Shown here in pieces: positions 1 to 7,108 of a stretch of 13,041 nt of DNA. Source of the stretch: JAVBLV01 sp031553195 (GTDB lineage: Bacteria; Bacteroidota; Bacteroidia; Bacteroidales; P3); the NCBI GenBank assembly GCA_031553195.1, contig JAVBLV010000112.1, positions 1 through 13,041 on the forward strand, in the 5' to 3' direction. The position numbers and the translations under genes are program-made. Each line of letters starts with the position of its first letter. Position 1 is the first letter of the stretch. Below the pieces are notes generated by a model. The model did not search any database. It saw only the letters and a program-made list of their open reading frames with translations, and was not told the DNA's origin.

Positions 1-120
1 ATGAATTACAATGCTTTACTAATCCAGCGAATTTATCGCATGTTTGGGCTAAAGCCAAACATGATTAAAAATAACCAAAACCTCAAAGAACTTATTTATT
101 TCGGAACTAAAGCCGTTTAA
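1..120 (+). pseudogene. short open frame, possible IS630-type transposase remnant
   Basis: An open frame of 39 codons runs from the first base of the window to a TAA at 118-120 and may continue upstream. Residues around 9-20 read QRIYRMFGLKPN. This resembles the end of the helix-turn-helix region of IS630-family transposases, where a pattern like RIWRxHGLKPH precedes the FKLSxDP block. The expected FKLSNDP-like continuation is absent and the frame stops soon after, so if the resemblance is real this is a decayed scrap. An imperfect hairpin (GTTTGGgCT-AA-AGCCAAAC, 42-60) lies inside it. It could equally be the 3' end of an unrelated gene or chance. The link rests on about ten residues. Confidence 0.3.
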
Positions 121-498
121 TTTTTAACGGACTATTGAAATAGGTTAAAAGTTTTTTTTTGGAAATCTCTCCTCGGATGATCTTCTTATATCGTCGGAAT
201 GAAATCACGGGAAAAATTATCAAACAAGTTAAAATTGTTAATGCAGTTGTACTTAACATGATTTAAAAATATTAGTATCCAAAATTTTTGTAACAATCTG
301 TTTCAGCATATTTATATTTTCTGTAAACGCTTTTAAGGATGTCATAATAATCATGTATCAATTAAGTTAAGAAATTATTTGCGCTCCAATTATTCTCCCT
401 TTTAGAGCAAGCCCGGAAAATACAAGTAACAATAGCGGCTATTCTTGGCAATGACAAAAATTCTGCCTTTCTTTGTTTTTGTACATTCTAAATCAATT

Positions 499-514
499 TA
501 TTTTTGCAAAAATA
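499..514. promoter_or_regulatory. perfect 16-bp palindrome with back-to-back -7-like motifs
   Basis: TATTTTTGCAAAAATA is its own reverse complement. Each strand reads TATTTTTG, an exact match to the Bacteroidota -7 consensus TAnnTTTG. A plus-strand TTTG at 478-481 is 17 bases upstream of the plus motif, slightly short of the usual 19-21. A minus-strand TTTG (CAAA at 529-532) is only 14 bases away. The site could be a weak bidirectional promoter, an operator or chance in AT-rich DNA. No gene starts immediately on either side. Confidence 0.35.
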
Positions 515-737
515 CAATGATTTCTTTTCAAAATATTAAAATGGAATAAAAAACAGATATGAAATATTGGATTGAAAATCATGCCGTTCCAAATCAGAGA
601 GAAGTTGTGTAAATTTGCGCAGGATACTATTTGATGAAATTTTATCACTGGGGATATGTTATGAGTAATATTTTTAAAGATTCCCATCTTCATTTTCCCC
701 TCTTCGTTTAAAACCCGTTTACAACAGGAAATTTTCA

Positions 738-745
738 TACTTTTG
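738..745 (+). promoter_or_regulatory. -7-like element (TACTTTTG) upstream of nqrA
   Basis: TACTTTTG matches the Bacteroidota -7 consensus TAnnTTTG and lies 46 bases before the nqrA ATG, which would give a leader of about 40 nt. A good -33 TTTG at 19-21 bases is lacking. The nearest partial match is GTTT at 717-720, spacing 17. It is plausible as the nqrA promoter but incomplete. Confidence 0.4.
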
Positions 746-791
746 TATTCAATTGGCAATTACTACTAAGTGTTTATTTTAGAATGATATT

Positions 792-2150
792 ATGTCAAAG
801 CATATCAAAATAAAAAAAGGGTTGGACATCAGGCTTATGGGAGAAGCTGAAAAAGTGATTTGTACGTTTCAGTCTCCGTGCAAATATGCGCTTAAACCTG
901 CCGATTATATTGGCATAACGCCAAAATTACTTGTAAATGAGGGCGATTTCGTAAAATCCGGTTCTCCTGTTTTCTTCAGTAAAACCAATGAAAAATTATT
1001 ATTTACTTCGCCGGTAAGCGGAACCATTACCCAAATAAAACGCGGAGAAAAGCGGGTTATTGAAGAAATAGAGATCGAACCGTCTTCCCAAATGGAATAT
1101 CTTGATTTTGGGAAAGAAAACGTAAATACCCTTTCCCGCGAATCCATTATCGAAAAAATGTTAATCAGCGGATTGTGGATATTTTTACGGCAACGTCCGT
1201 ATTCAATAATTGCCAATCCTGCCGGCATGCCAAAAGCAATTTTTGTTTCAGGTTTCGATACTTCTCCTTTAGCTCCTGATTATGATATAATTGTTCATGG
1301 AAAAGCCGACGCCTTTCAAGCGGGATTAGACGCATTAGCCAAACTCACAACAGGAAAGGTTCATCTGAATTTGCATCCCGAGAAAAATAAATCGGGCGTA
1401 TTCACTCATTCGAAAAATGTACAAATCAATTGGTTCGAAGGCAAACATCCTACAGGCAATATCGGCGTTCAAATTCATCATATAGATCCTATTAACAAAG
1501 GAGAAACGGTTTGGTATATGAACCCCCAAGACGTGCTTATGCTTGGACGTTTATTTACGGAAGGACGTTTCAATGCCGAACGCGTTGTTGCCGCAACAGG
1601 CACGGAAGCCCATTCGCCGCGGTACTACAGAACACTGGTAGGATGCAATATTGCGCCTATTGTCTATGAACAAATCCGCAACAACAATCATAATATTCGT
1701 TATGTAAGCGGCAACGCCCTTACCGGGAAAAAGATAGAACCGAATGGCTATCTTGGCGCTTATCATCACCAATTGACATTTTTGCAGGAAGGAAATCATT
1801 TCGAATTTCTCGGTTGGATTACGCCGGGGTTGAACAAATATAGTTTTTCCAAAACATTTCTGTCGGGCTTGCTTTCCAAAAAAGAATACCGTTTGGATAC
1901 CAATCTACATGGTGGGCGTCGGGCTTTGGTAATGACCGGCGAATTTGAAAAAGTATTTCCTATGGATATTCTACCGGCGAATTTGATAAAAGCCTGTATC
2001 ATAGGAGATATCGATTTAATGGAGAAATTAGGAATTTATGAAGTAGACGACGAAGATTTTGCTTTGTGCGAGTTTATCGACACTTCTAAAACCGAAATCC
2101 AAACCATTATACGAAATGCGCTGGATTTAGTAAGAAAAGAAAATGAATAA
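792..2150 (+). CDS. nqrA: Na+-translocating NADH:quinone reductase subunit A (NqrA)
   Basis: NqrA is the cytoplasmic, membrane-associated subunit of the Na+-pumping NADH:ubiquinone/menaquinone oxidoreductase (Na+-NQR), near the quinone-reducing end. The 452-residue product has the family's usual length. It opens with the family N-terminus (IKIKKGLDIRLMGEAEK) and a biotinyl/barrel-sandwich-like segment (residues about 37-95, with VNEGDFVKSGSPVF and FTSPVSGTI). The central family blocks follow: FVSGFDTSPLAPDYD, then GKHPTGNIGVQIHHIDPINKG and WYMNPQDVLMLGRLF, and an ATGTEAHSPRYYRT-like segment. The ATG at 792 puts the conserved GLD at residues 10-12. In most Bacteroidales nqrA heads an nqrABCDEF operon. 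Here the next gene, 47 bases on, is an ABC transporter ATPase, so nqrA is separated from its partners. No frameshift or internal stop is seen, so the gene looks functional. Confidence 0.95.
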   Translation: MSKHIKIKKGLDIRLMGEAEKVICTFQSPCKYALKPADYIGITPKLLVNEGDFVKSGSPVFFSKTNEKLLFTSPVSGTITQIKRGEKRVIEEIEIEPSSQMEYLDFGKENVNTLSRESIIEKMLISGLWIFLRQRPYSIIANPAGMPKAIFVSGFDTSPLAPDYDIIVHGKADAFQAGLDALAKLTTGKVHLNLHPEKNKSGVFTHSKNVQINWFEGKHPTGNIGVQIHHIDPINKGETVWYMNPQDVLMLGRLFTEGRFNAERVVAATGTEAHSPRYYRTLVGCNIAPIVYEQIRNNNHNIRYVSGNALTGKKIEPNGYLGAYHHQLTFLQEGNHFEFLGWITPGLNKYSFSKTFLSGLLSKKEYRLDTNLHGGRRALVMTGEFEKVFPMDILPANLIKACIIGDIDLMEKLGIYEVDDEDFALCEFIDTSKTEIQTIIRNALDLVRKENE

Positions 2151-2197
2151 CGTTTAACGTTCTCAATGCGTTTAAATCTTGAATTTTAGAATAATTT

Positions 2198-3118
2198 ATG
2201 GACTTATTTGTCGCCAATCATATTTATAAAACCTACGCCAATCATCGGGCATTGTATGATGTAAGTATTTCGGTTCCGGAAGGTTGTATTTTTGGCTTGT
2301 TGGGGCCTAACGGCGCGGGGAAAACCTCTTTAATCCGCATTATTAACCAGATTACGGCTCCGGATAGCGGAGAGATCTTCTTTATGGGGAAAAAACTCCA
2401 TCAACAAGACGTGCAACGAATAGGATACCTTCCCGAAGAAAGAGGATTATATAAAAAAATGAAAGTGGGGGAACAGGCTCTTTATCTGGCCCAATTAAAA
2501 GGTTTATCCAAGCATGAAGCGTTAAAACGATTGAAATATTGGTTCGAAAAATTTGAAATCTTAAGTTGGTGGAATAAAAAAGTGGAGGAACTTTCGAAAG
2601 GAATGCAGCAAAAAGTTCAATTTATTGTAACCATATTGCACAATCCAAAGCTTCTTATCTTCGACGAACCATTTAGCGGCTTCGACCCAATTAATGCGCA
2701 ATTGCTTAAAGATGAAATCTTGGAACTCCGTAAAAACGGGGCTACCATTATTTTTTCTACCCACAACATGGCTTCTGTCGAAGAACTATGCGATAGAATT
2801 GCGCTGATAAACAAATCGAAAAAGATATTAGACGGCGACATCCGGGATATTAAAAATTCTTACAAGCAAAATATCTATTCTTTTGTTTGCTCATATAAAG
2901 AAGATATAGAGTTTACGCTACGTAATAAATTTGAGTTGTTAAACTGGGAAATAGAAAACAGACAAATTCATTTTATTGTAAAAGCAGAAGAAGAAATAAA
3001 TTCAAATCAATTGATAGAAAAAATTCTGCCCTATGCAACCGTTTTATCGTTCAACGAAATTTTGCCCAGCATGAACGATATTTTTATAAGCAAAGTAAAA
3101 GAAACGAATCCTAATTAG
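2198..3118 (+). CDS. ABC transporter ATP-binding protein, NatA-like exporter ATPase
   Basis: This cytoplasmic ATPase of an ABC-2 type exporter has 306 residues. Walker A is GPNGAGKT (36-43). The Q-loop region reads IGYLPEERGLY (75-85), with the acidic form typical of this subgroup. The signature is LSKGM (132-136) rather than LSGGQ, as often in NatA-like proteins. Walker B is LLIFDEP (152-158) and the switch histidine lies in STHN (H189). The C-terminal 90 or so residues form the variable DUF4162-like domain common in this family. The permease gene follows on the same strand at 3363 and is its obvious partner, although a 157-bp palindromic repeat separates them. Relatives are annotated as Na+ (NatA) or multidrug exporter ATPases. 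The substrate cannot be read from sequence. The start ATG follows the nqrA stop by 47 bases, so co-transcription with nqrA is possible. Confidence 0.9.
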   Translation: MDLFVANHIYKTYANHRALYDVSISVPEGCIFGLLGPNGAGKTSLIRIINQITAPDSGEIFFMGKKLHQQDVQRIGYLPEERGLYKKMKVGEQALYLAQLKGLSKHEALKRLKYWFEKFEILSWWNKKVEELSKGMQQKVQFIVTILHNPKLLIFDEPFSGFDPINAQLLKDEILELRKNGATIIFSTHNMASVEELCDRIALINKSKKILDGDIRDIKNSYKQNIYSFVCSYKEDIEFTLRNKFELLNWEIENRQIHFIVKAEEEINSNQLIEKILPYATVLSFNEILPSMNDIFISKVKETNPN

Positions 3119-3164
3119 TAGGTTAGTAATAAGAAATTGCCAGAAATTAATTATTACCGCTAAA

Positions 3165-3321
3165 AGGTTGTTTAAATTTTTGTGGAAAAGATTTTGAGAG
3201 ATAAAAATGGCGAGTTTGCAGGCGGGATTTTTCAAAAATAGTAGCGCTATTTGGTAAAAATTCCGACAAAAAAGCGCATTTTTAGACTTAAAATACTTCA
3301 TAGAAAAATTTTAAACAACCT
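3165..3321. repeat. MITE-like palindromic repeat, copy 1
   Basis: This 157-bp element is a near-full-length inverted repeat. Its ends are perfectly complementary over 12 bases (AGGTTGTTTAAA / TTTAAACAACCT). The arms continue to pair, imperfectly, all the way to the centre at AATAGTAGCGCTATT (about 3237-3251). A second copy in the same orientation lies at 7109-7270 and is about 85-88% identical, including an 18-base block TTTGCAGGCGGGATTTTT. It encodes no convincing protein. As RNA it would fold into one long hairpin between the exporter ATPase and permease cistrons. No clear target-site duplication is visible. It is consistent with a miniature inverted-repeat transposable element or an intergenic hairpin family. 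No related transposase is evident nearby. Confidence 0.85.
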
Positions 3322-3339
3322 AAGAAGGTAAGAAAACTA

Positions 3340-3366
3340 ATGAATTTAAATTGCCGCCATTTATGA
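3340..3366 (+). CDS. 8-codon mini-ORF overlapping the permease start
   Basis: ATG at 3340 opens an 8-residue frame (MNLNCRHL) whose TGA (3364-3366) overlaps the permease ATG (3363-3365) in an ATGA arrangement. A purine-rich AAGAAGG (3322-3328) lies 11 bases upstream. The geometry is that of translational coupling by a leader peptide. A tiny frame like this arises easily by chance and nothing else shows it is translated. Confidence 0.25.
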   Translation: MNLNCRHL

Positions 3367-4685
3367 ATAAAATCTTTCTGATTATTCAACGCGAATATCT
3401 GAGCCGCGTCAAAAAAAAGTCTTTCATTGTGATGACAATCCTGGGACCTTTGCTTATAGCAGGAATTTATATTGTTCCCATTTTACTTGCCAAAACCGAC
3501 GACGAAAAGAAAACGGTTTGCGTTGTGGATGAAACCGGTCTATTTTATGAAAAACTTACAGGAAATTCAAGCGTAAATTATATTTATCATATTGATTTTG
3601 AGAAAGCAAAAGAAGAATTAGGCGAAGGAGATTTTTCCGGATTATTATACATTCCAAAAGAAGAATATGGCATTCCTACCAATGCATATATTTTGTATAC
3701 AAAGGATCAGCCGAGTATGTTTACCAAAGGCGAGGTCCAGAGCGCTATGCAGACTATTTTACGAAACGATATCTTACTGCAGGCGCATAATATTTCCAAA
3801 AAGGATTTTGACATGATTAATAATACAAAAATCAAGCTCCACGCCCAAAATATACAAACCGGAAAGGATAGTTTTGTAGAGGTTAAAACTTACTTAGGGA
3901 TTTTTATGGGGGTTTTGATCTATATGTTTATTTTCCTTTTCGGTTCTCAGGTAATGAATGGCGTAATGGAGGAAAAATCAAGTCGTATTGTGGAAGTTAT
4001 GATTTCTTCTGTGCGTCCGTTTCAATTAATGATGGGGAAAATAGTAGGCGTTGCTTTGGTGGGGCTTACACAATTTCTGCTATGGGTGCTATTGAGCGGA
4101 ATTTTAATTGGGGTTACTCAAGTAACCGTGCTCGGTGATACCATAAAAGATATTAAACCCGAACAAATTACCTCTCTCTCCAGAATTCCTACAACAGCAG
4201 AGTTAACGCCCGATTCTCCCGATTCCCCTGTTTCAAATATTGTAAAAGGGCTTTTGTCTATTGATTATAGTATAATGTTAGGTTCGTTTTTATTTTATTT
4301 TTTGGTTGGTTATTTATTTTACGCTACCCTATTTGCTTGCATTGGTTCTATTGTCGAAAACCAATCCGATTCCCAGCAATTTATGCTTCCGGTAACGGTT
4401 CCCTTAATATTGTCGTTAATGTCGTTCGTATCAATTATTAAAAACCCTTCGGGGCCCATTGCCTTTTGGTTTTCGATGATTCCGTTTACCTCTCCCATAA
4501 CAATGCTGATACGGATTCCGTTTGGCGTGCCTTTATGGCAAATTTATCTTTCCGGCGCAATATTGATTCTCAGTTTTATTGGCTCCACTTGGTTATCGGC
4601 CAAAATATACCGCGTAGGTATTTTGATGTATGGGAAAAAAATTACCTATGCCGAACTATGGAAATGGCTGAAATATAAAAACTAA
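3363..4685 (+). CDS. ABC-2 type transporter permease, NatB-like
   Basis: This inner-membrane permease is the presumed partner of the ATPase encoded at 2198-3118. The preferred start is ATG 3363, giving 440 residues. A TTG at 3351 in the same frame would add four residues and is less likely. One N-terminal membrane segment (about 21-43) is followed by a large soluble domain (about 44-175), presumably extracytoplasmic. A cluster of hydrophobic segments begins at about 177. The sequence VMEEKSSRIVEVMISSVRP (about 201-219) after the second membrane segment is a hallmark of NatB/YhaP-type permeases. Further segments run to the C-terminus. The family exports Na+, antibiotics or other small molecules, and the substrate here is unknown. 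The gene sits 41 bases downstream of a long palindromic repeat and overlaps an 8-codon mini-ORF, either of which could lower or tune its expression relative to the ATPase. Confidence 0.88.
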   Translation: MNKIFLIIQREYLSRVKKKSFIVMTILGPLLIAGIYIVPILLAKTDDEKKTVCVVDETGLFYEKLTGNSSVNYIYHIDFEKAKEELGEGDFSGLLYIPKEEYGIPTNAYILYTKDQPSMFTKGEVQSAMQTILRNDILLQAHNISKKDFDMINNTKIKLHAQNIQTGKDSFVEVKTYLGIFMGVLIYMFIFLFGSQVMNGVMEEKSSRIVEVMISSVRPFQLMMGKIVGVALVGLTQFLLWVLLSGILIGVTQVTVLGDTIKDIKPEQITSLSRIPTTAELTPDSPDSPVSNIVKGLLSIDYSIMLGSFLFYFLVGYLFYATLFACIGSIVENQSDSQQFMLPVTVPLILSLMSFVSIIKNPSGPIAFWFSMIPFTSPITMLIRIPFGVPLWQIYLSGAILILSFIGSTWLSAKIYRVGILMYGKKITYAELWKWLKYKN

Positions 4686-4731
4686 ATCCATAAGTACGCG
4701 TCAAAAATTAGTTTGCATTTTACAATTGCTT

Positions 4732-4777
4732 AAAGTTGATAGTTGAAAAACAAACAACTAAACATTTAACTTTCAGC
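4732..4777. repeat. nested inverted repeat between permease and methyltransferase genes
   Basis: An inner 6-bp stem TAGTTG (4740-4745) / CAACTA (4755-4760) encloses a 9-base A-rich loop. An outer AAAGTT / AACTTT pair flanks it. It sits in the 164-base gap after the permease gene. There is no T-run after it, so it is a poor intrinsic terminator. It could still be a weak 3' structure or chance in AT-rich sequence. Confidence 0.3.
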
Positions 4778-4849
4778 ATTAAACATTCGATCTGATTTTA
4801 CTATGTATTTACATTGATTAGCAACTTTTGATTATACTGCAATAAGAGA

Positions 4850-5383
4850 ATGAAAAAACTTTCGTTAAGCGAATTAAACCGGATTAGCCTGGAAGAATTT
4901 AAAGCGTCTGAAAAGATTCCGTTGGTTGTCGTTTTAGACGATATAAGGAGCCAGAACAATATTGGTTCTATTTTTCGTACGGCGGATGCTTTCAGGATTT
5001 CTGAAATATGTTTATGCGGAATAACGGCGACTCCTCCTCATCGTGAAATTCATAAAACAGCTCTCGGAGCGGAAGATTCTGTTACCTGGAGGTATTTTGA
5101 AACAAGCGGGGAATGCCTGCAAAATCTCAAGCAAAGAAATTATCAGATACTGGCCGTCGAACAAGCGGAAGAAAGCATTTCATTGCCCGATTTCGACCCT
5201 TCGTTTGAACAGCCCCTGGCAATTGTTTTAGGCAACGAAGTAAACGGCGTTTCCGACGAAGCAATGGATCAAGTGGACGCTTGTATAGAAATTCCTCAAT
5301 ACGGGACTAAACATTCTCTCAATGTATCTATTGCCGCCGGAATTGTGATCTGGGATATTTTTGAAAAATATGCCAAAAGATAG
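4850..5383 (+). CDS. TrmH/SpoU-family RNA 2'-O-methyltransferase
   Basis: This is a SAM-dependent methyltransferase of the knotted SPOUT superfamily, acting in the cytoplasm on tRNA or rRNA ribose 2'-OH. All three family motifs are present in 177 residues. Motif 1 is NNIGSIFRTADAF (36-48), with the catalytic-type Arg43. Motif 2 is IVLGNEVNGVS (125-135). Motif 3 is IPQYGTKHSLNVSIAAG (148-164), which forms the SAM-binding knot. The TPPHREIHKTALGAED segment (61-76) is also typical. It is a minimal form without an N-terminal substrate-binding domain, nearer TrmL in size than RlmB or TrmH. The target nucleotide cannot be assigned. It ends 34 bases from the convergent stop of the membrane-protein gene. 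Confidence 0.9.
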   Translation: MKKLSLSELNRISLEEFKASEKIPLVVVLDDIRSQNNIGSIFRTADAFRISEICLCGITATPPHREIHKTALGAEDSVTWRYFETSGECLQNLKQRNYQILAVEQAEESISLPDFDPSFEQPLAIVLGNEVNGVSDEAMDQVDACIEIPQYGTKHSLNVSIAAGIVIWDIFEKYAKR

Positions 5384-5397
5384 CGCTTAAAATTAGG

Positions 5398-5414
5398 GAA
5401 TCAACAGATGATTC
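5398..5414. terminator. possible bidirectional terminator between convergent genes
   Basis: A perfect 6-bp stem GAATCA / TGATTC with loop ACAGA sits in the 34-base gap between the converging methyltransferase and CHU_C-protein genes. On the minus strand it is followed by CCTAATTTT, which is partly T-rich. On the plus strand no T-run follows. Position supports the call more than strength does. Confidence 0.35.
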
Positions 5415-5417
5415 GGA

Positions 5418-6419
5418 TTATCTTATAATTTCAATTATCCCATATTGCACTTTTTCCACGCCTTCAAAAACAAATTGTATGGTGTAGAAATAACTTCCCG
5501 CGGGCAAATGATCGCCTGTCCAATCATTTTGATAATGCGTTGTTTCAAGAACTTTTGCTCCTTTTTTATTCGTTATCCTCAGGCGATACGAAGTAAGTTT
5601 ATCCAAATCCTTAATCACTAACAAATCATTGGCCCCGTCTCCATTAGGAGTAATCAGATTAGGGATAAATAACTTGAAATCATTTGTTTGATTTGCCGCC
5701 GGTTCTTTGGGTATTGATTCTTCCTGCCGGGTATTAACCGGATTTTTTGTAATTGCAGGTTCTTCTTTTTTAATTTCGGGCGTTTCTCTTACAGTAGTAT
5801 TTGCATTATCAACAACCGTATTGGCAAGCGCCGGCGCCGGATTTTCCACTTCAGAAACTTTAGCTATCGTTTCGTTGGAATTTGATAAGCCCGGTAAAGG
5901 CTGATCGTTCCCCTGATAGAATATATTATTATTGGTTGGTTTATCAATATTCTTTGGAGAAGATGAACTTGTATTATTTGACGACGGAATAGGAAAAGGA
6001 ATTACATCAGCTTCTTCTTTGGCGGAAGAATAAATATTTTCCGAAATATCTATCGTGTCCTGACTGATGCTGGAATTAGATGTATTTTCTTCAACCGGTT
6101 GATTCATTTGAGCCCTGTCGCCGGACATATTATCTTGTCCGGAATTGAAATTTGTAATAACCGCAAACGCAATAATTCCGGCTGTGGCAACAGAACCTGC
6201 AGCAATAGCGGCTATTTTCCATCCGCCTGCTTTTGCAACAGAAGTCGCAATTGACTGTGAATCGGGGGTTGATATATTATTTTCAATCTCCTGATTTATA
6301 GAATTTCCCATGTTATTTAAATGCGTCTCAAGTCGATCCCATAACTCAGGAGGAGTCTCGATAGACTGATTCTGTAGTTTTTCCTTAAAAAGATCCGCTA
6401 TATTCATTTCCTTATCCAT
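5418..6419 (-). CDS. single-pass membrane protein with CHU_C-type C-terminal domain, putative anti-sigma partner
   Basis: The 333-residue product has three visible parts. First is an N-terminal region (about 1-65) of the form NIADLFKEKLQ...PPELWDRLETHL, with no signal peptide, typical of proteins encoded directly after ECF sigma factors in Bacteroidota. A single membrane segment follows at about 67-89. Then comes a long Ser/Asn/Thr/Pro/Glu-rich linker (about 90-247), presumably periplasmic. The C-terminus (about 248-333, with FIPNLITPNGDG near 251-262 and a DWTGDHLPAGSYFYTI block) matches the gliding-motility-associated CHU_C domain, related to type IX secretion sorting domains. The gene starts 19 bases after the sigma gene's stop, so the two are very likely one operon. 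By context it may hold the sigma factor at the membrane; that is inference. A start at the in-frame ATG four codons later is also possible. Confidence 0.8.
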   Translation of the reverse strand: MDKEMNIADLFKEKLQNQSIETPPELWDRLETHLNNMGNSINQEIENNISTPDSQSIATSVAKAGGWKIAAIAAGSVATAGIIAFAVITNFNSGQDNMSGDRAQMNQPVEENTSNSSISQDTIDISENIYSSAKEEADVIPFPIPSSNNTSSSSPKNIDKPTNNNIFYQGNDQPLPGLSNSNETIAKVSEVENPAPALANTVVDNANTTVRETPEIKKEEPAITKNPVNTRQEESIPKEPAANQTNDFKLFIPNLITPNGDGANDLLVIKDLDKLTSYRLRITNKKGAKVLETTHYQNDWTGDHLPAGSYFYTIQFVFEGVEKVQYGIIEIIR

Positions 6420-6438
6420 TTCTATCTATTTCAATCAA

Positions 6439-7014
6439 TTATAGCATTAATTTGGCTATTTTATGTTGAAGTTGCTTTTTCGCTTTTTCATATTGTTTAT
6501 TAACCATTGTCAAAGTTATCCCTAAATTCTCCGACACAGAATTAGCAGGATAGTCGTCAATAGCCATCATATTAAAAATAACCCTTTGTTCTTCCGGCAA
6601 CTCTTGTATGAGTTCTATCAGCGCCTCGTAAGTTATATCATTAGCATTGTACGCAAAAGGAACATCTTCAGTATATTCCTCAATTTCAACGGTAGTATTG
6701 TGTTTAATATTTGCATAGTAGGTATTAATTGCATTATGCACCATTATCCTATGCATCCACCCTTCGAGCGAACCTTTGAAATTGTAAGAACCCAAATTGG
6801 CAAATATTTTTCCAAATCCTTCAATCATCATATCCTCAGCTTCTTGCCTGCTTTTCGCATAACGCGTACACACCATAAACATCCTTCCCTTATAGGCGTC
6901 ATAAAGCTTCTTTTGGGCTGTTCGTTTACCTTGCTTACATTCTTCTAACAGCAACAAAAGCGTATCTTTCTCCATTCTTATTTCTTCTGTTAAGGAAGAC
7001 AATTTTTTTTCCAA
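6439..7014 (-). CDS. ECF-type RNA polymerase sigma-70 factor
   Basis: This sigma factor would direct RNA polymerase to a specific set of promoters. Sigma region 2 (about residues 35-103) is clear, with LYDAYKGRMFMVCTRYAKSRQEAEDMM, then a KIFANLGSYNFKGSLEGWMHRIMVHNAINTYY block containing the conserved F-G-S-x-x-x-W-x-x-R-I pattern. Region 4 (about 130-185) has LPEEQRVIFNMMAIDDY and a helix-turn-helix, but the recognition helix reads ITLTMVNKQYEKAKKQL instead of the usual GTxKSxLxRAR, so it is divergent. The called start gives 191 residues. The in-frame ATG at codon 14 (6975), just before DTLLLLLEECKQGK, aligns better with typical family N-termini and may be the true start. The gene is followed 19 bases later by the CHU_C membrane protein. 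No exact TAnnTTTG promoter was found upstream. Confidence 0.88.
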   Translation of the reverse strand: MEKKLSSLTEEIRMEKDTLLLLLEECKQGKRTAQKKLYDAYKGRMFMVCTRYAKSRQEAEDMMIEGFGKIFANLGSYNFKGSLEGWMHRIMVHNAINTYYANIKHNTTVEIEEYTEDVPFAYNANDITYEALIELIQELPEEQRVIFNMMAIDDYPANSVSENLGITLTMVNKQYEKAKKQLQHKIAKLML

Positions 7015-7108
7015 ATAATCAAATAAAGAGAAATAAATCTTTTCCGGATTAATTCTTAAAGCTACATCTGTAAATTAATATACTGGGCAAAATGATCTAT
7101 TTATTCTT

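Larger units (their letters stand above)
121..791. other. gene-free AT-rich stretch upstream of nqrA
   Basis: I see no supportable gene in these 671 bases. A minus-strand open frame of 88 codons (493-759) has no recognisable domain, is rich in Ile/Phe/Asn/Cys as random AT-rich translation would be, and is not called. The stretch contains a perfect 16-bp palindrome at 499-514 and a promoter-like element near 738, both listed separately. No tRNA-like fold or tandem repeat was seen. It could be a decayed gene region, or hold an unrecognised small RNA. Confidence 0.5.

Noticed and set aside
431..443. AATAGCGGCTATT palindrome, repeated exactly near 6206-6218 and similar to the centre of the palindromic repeats
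   Set aside because: A 13-base match is expected by chance in a window of this size, and the second occurrence is within a coding region where it encodes ordinary residues.
493..759. 88-codon minus-strand open frame upstream of nqrA
   Set aside because: It has no recognisable domain, its composition is that of random AT-rich translation, and it has only a badly spaced promoter motif. It also covers the candidate nqrA promoter.
2151..2197. Possible terminator between nqrA and the ABC ATPase gene
   Set aside because: Only short AACGTT/CGTTTAA repeats are present, with no stable stem followed by a T-run.
3044..3301. 85-codon minus-strand frame covering palindromic repeat copy 1
   Set aside because: It spans the repeat and the end of the ATPase gene, and copy 2 does not preserve the frame as a protein-like sequence.
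4823..4830. AACTTTTG as a promoter for the TrmH-family gene
   Set aside because: It has a mismatch in the key TA of the -7 element and no -33 TTTG at proper spacing.
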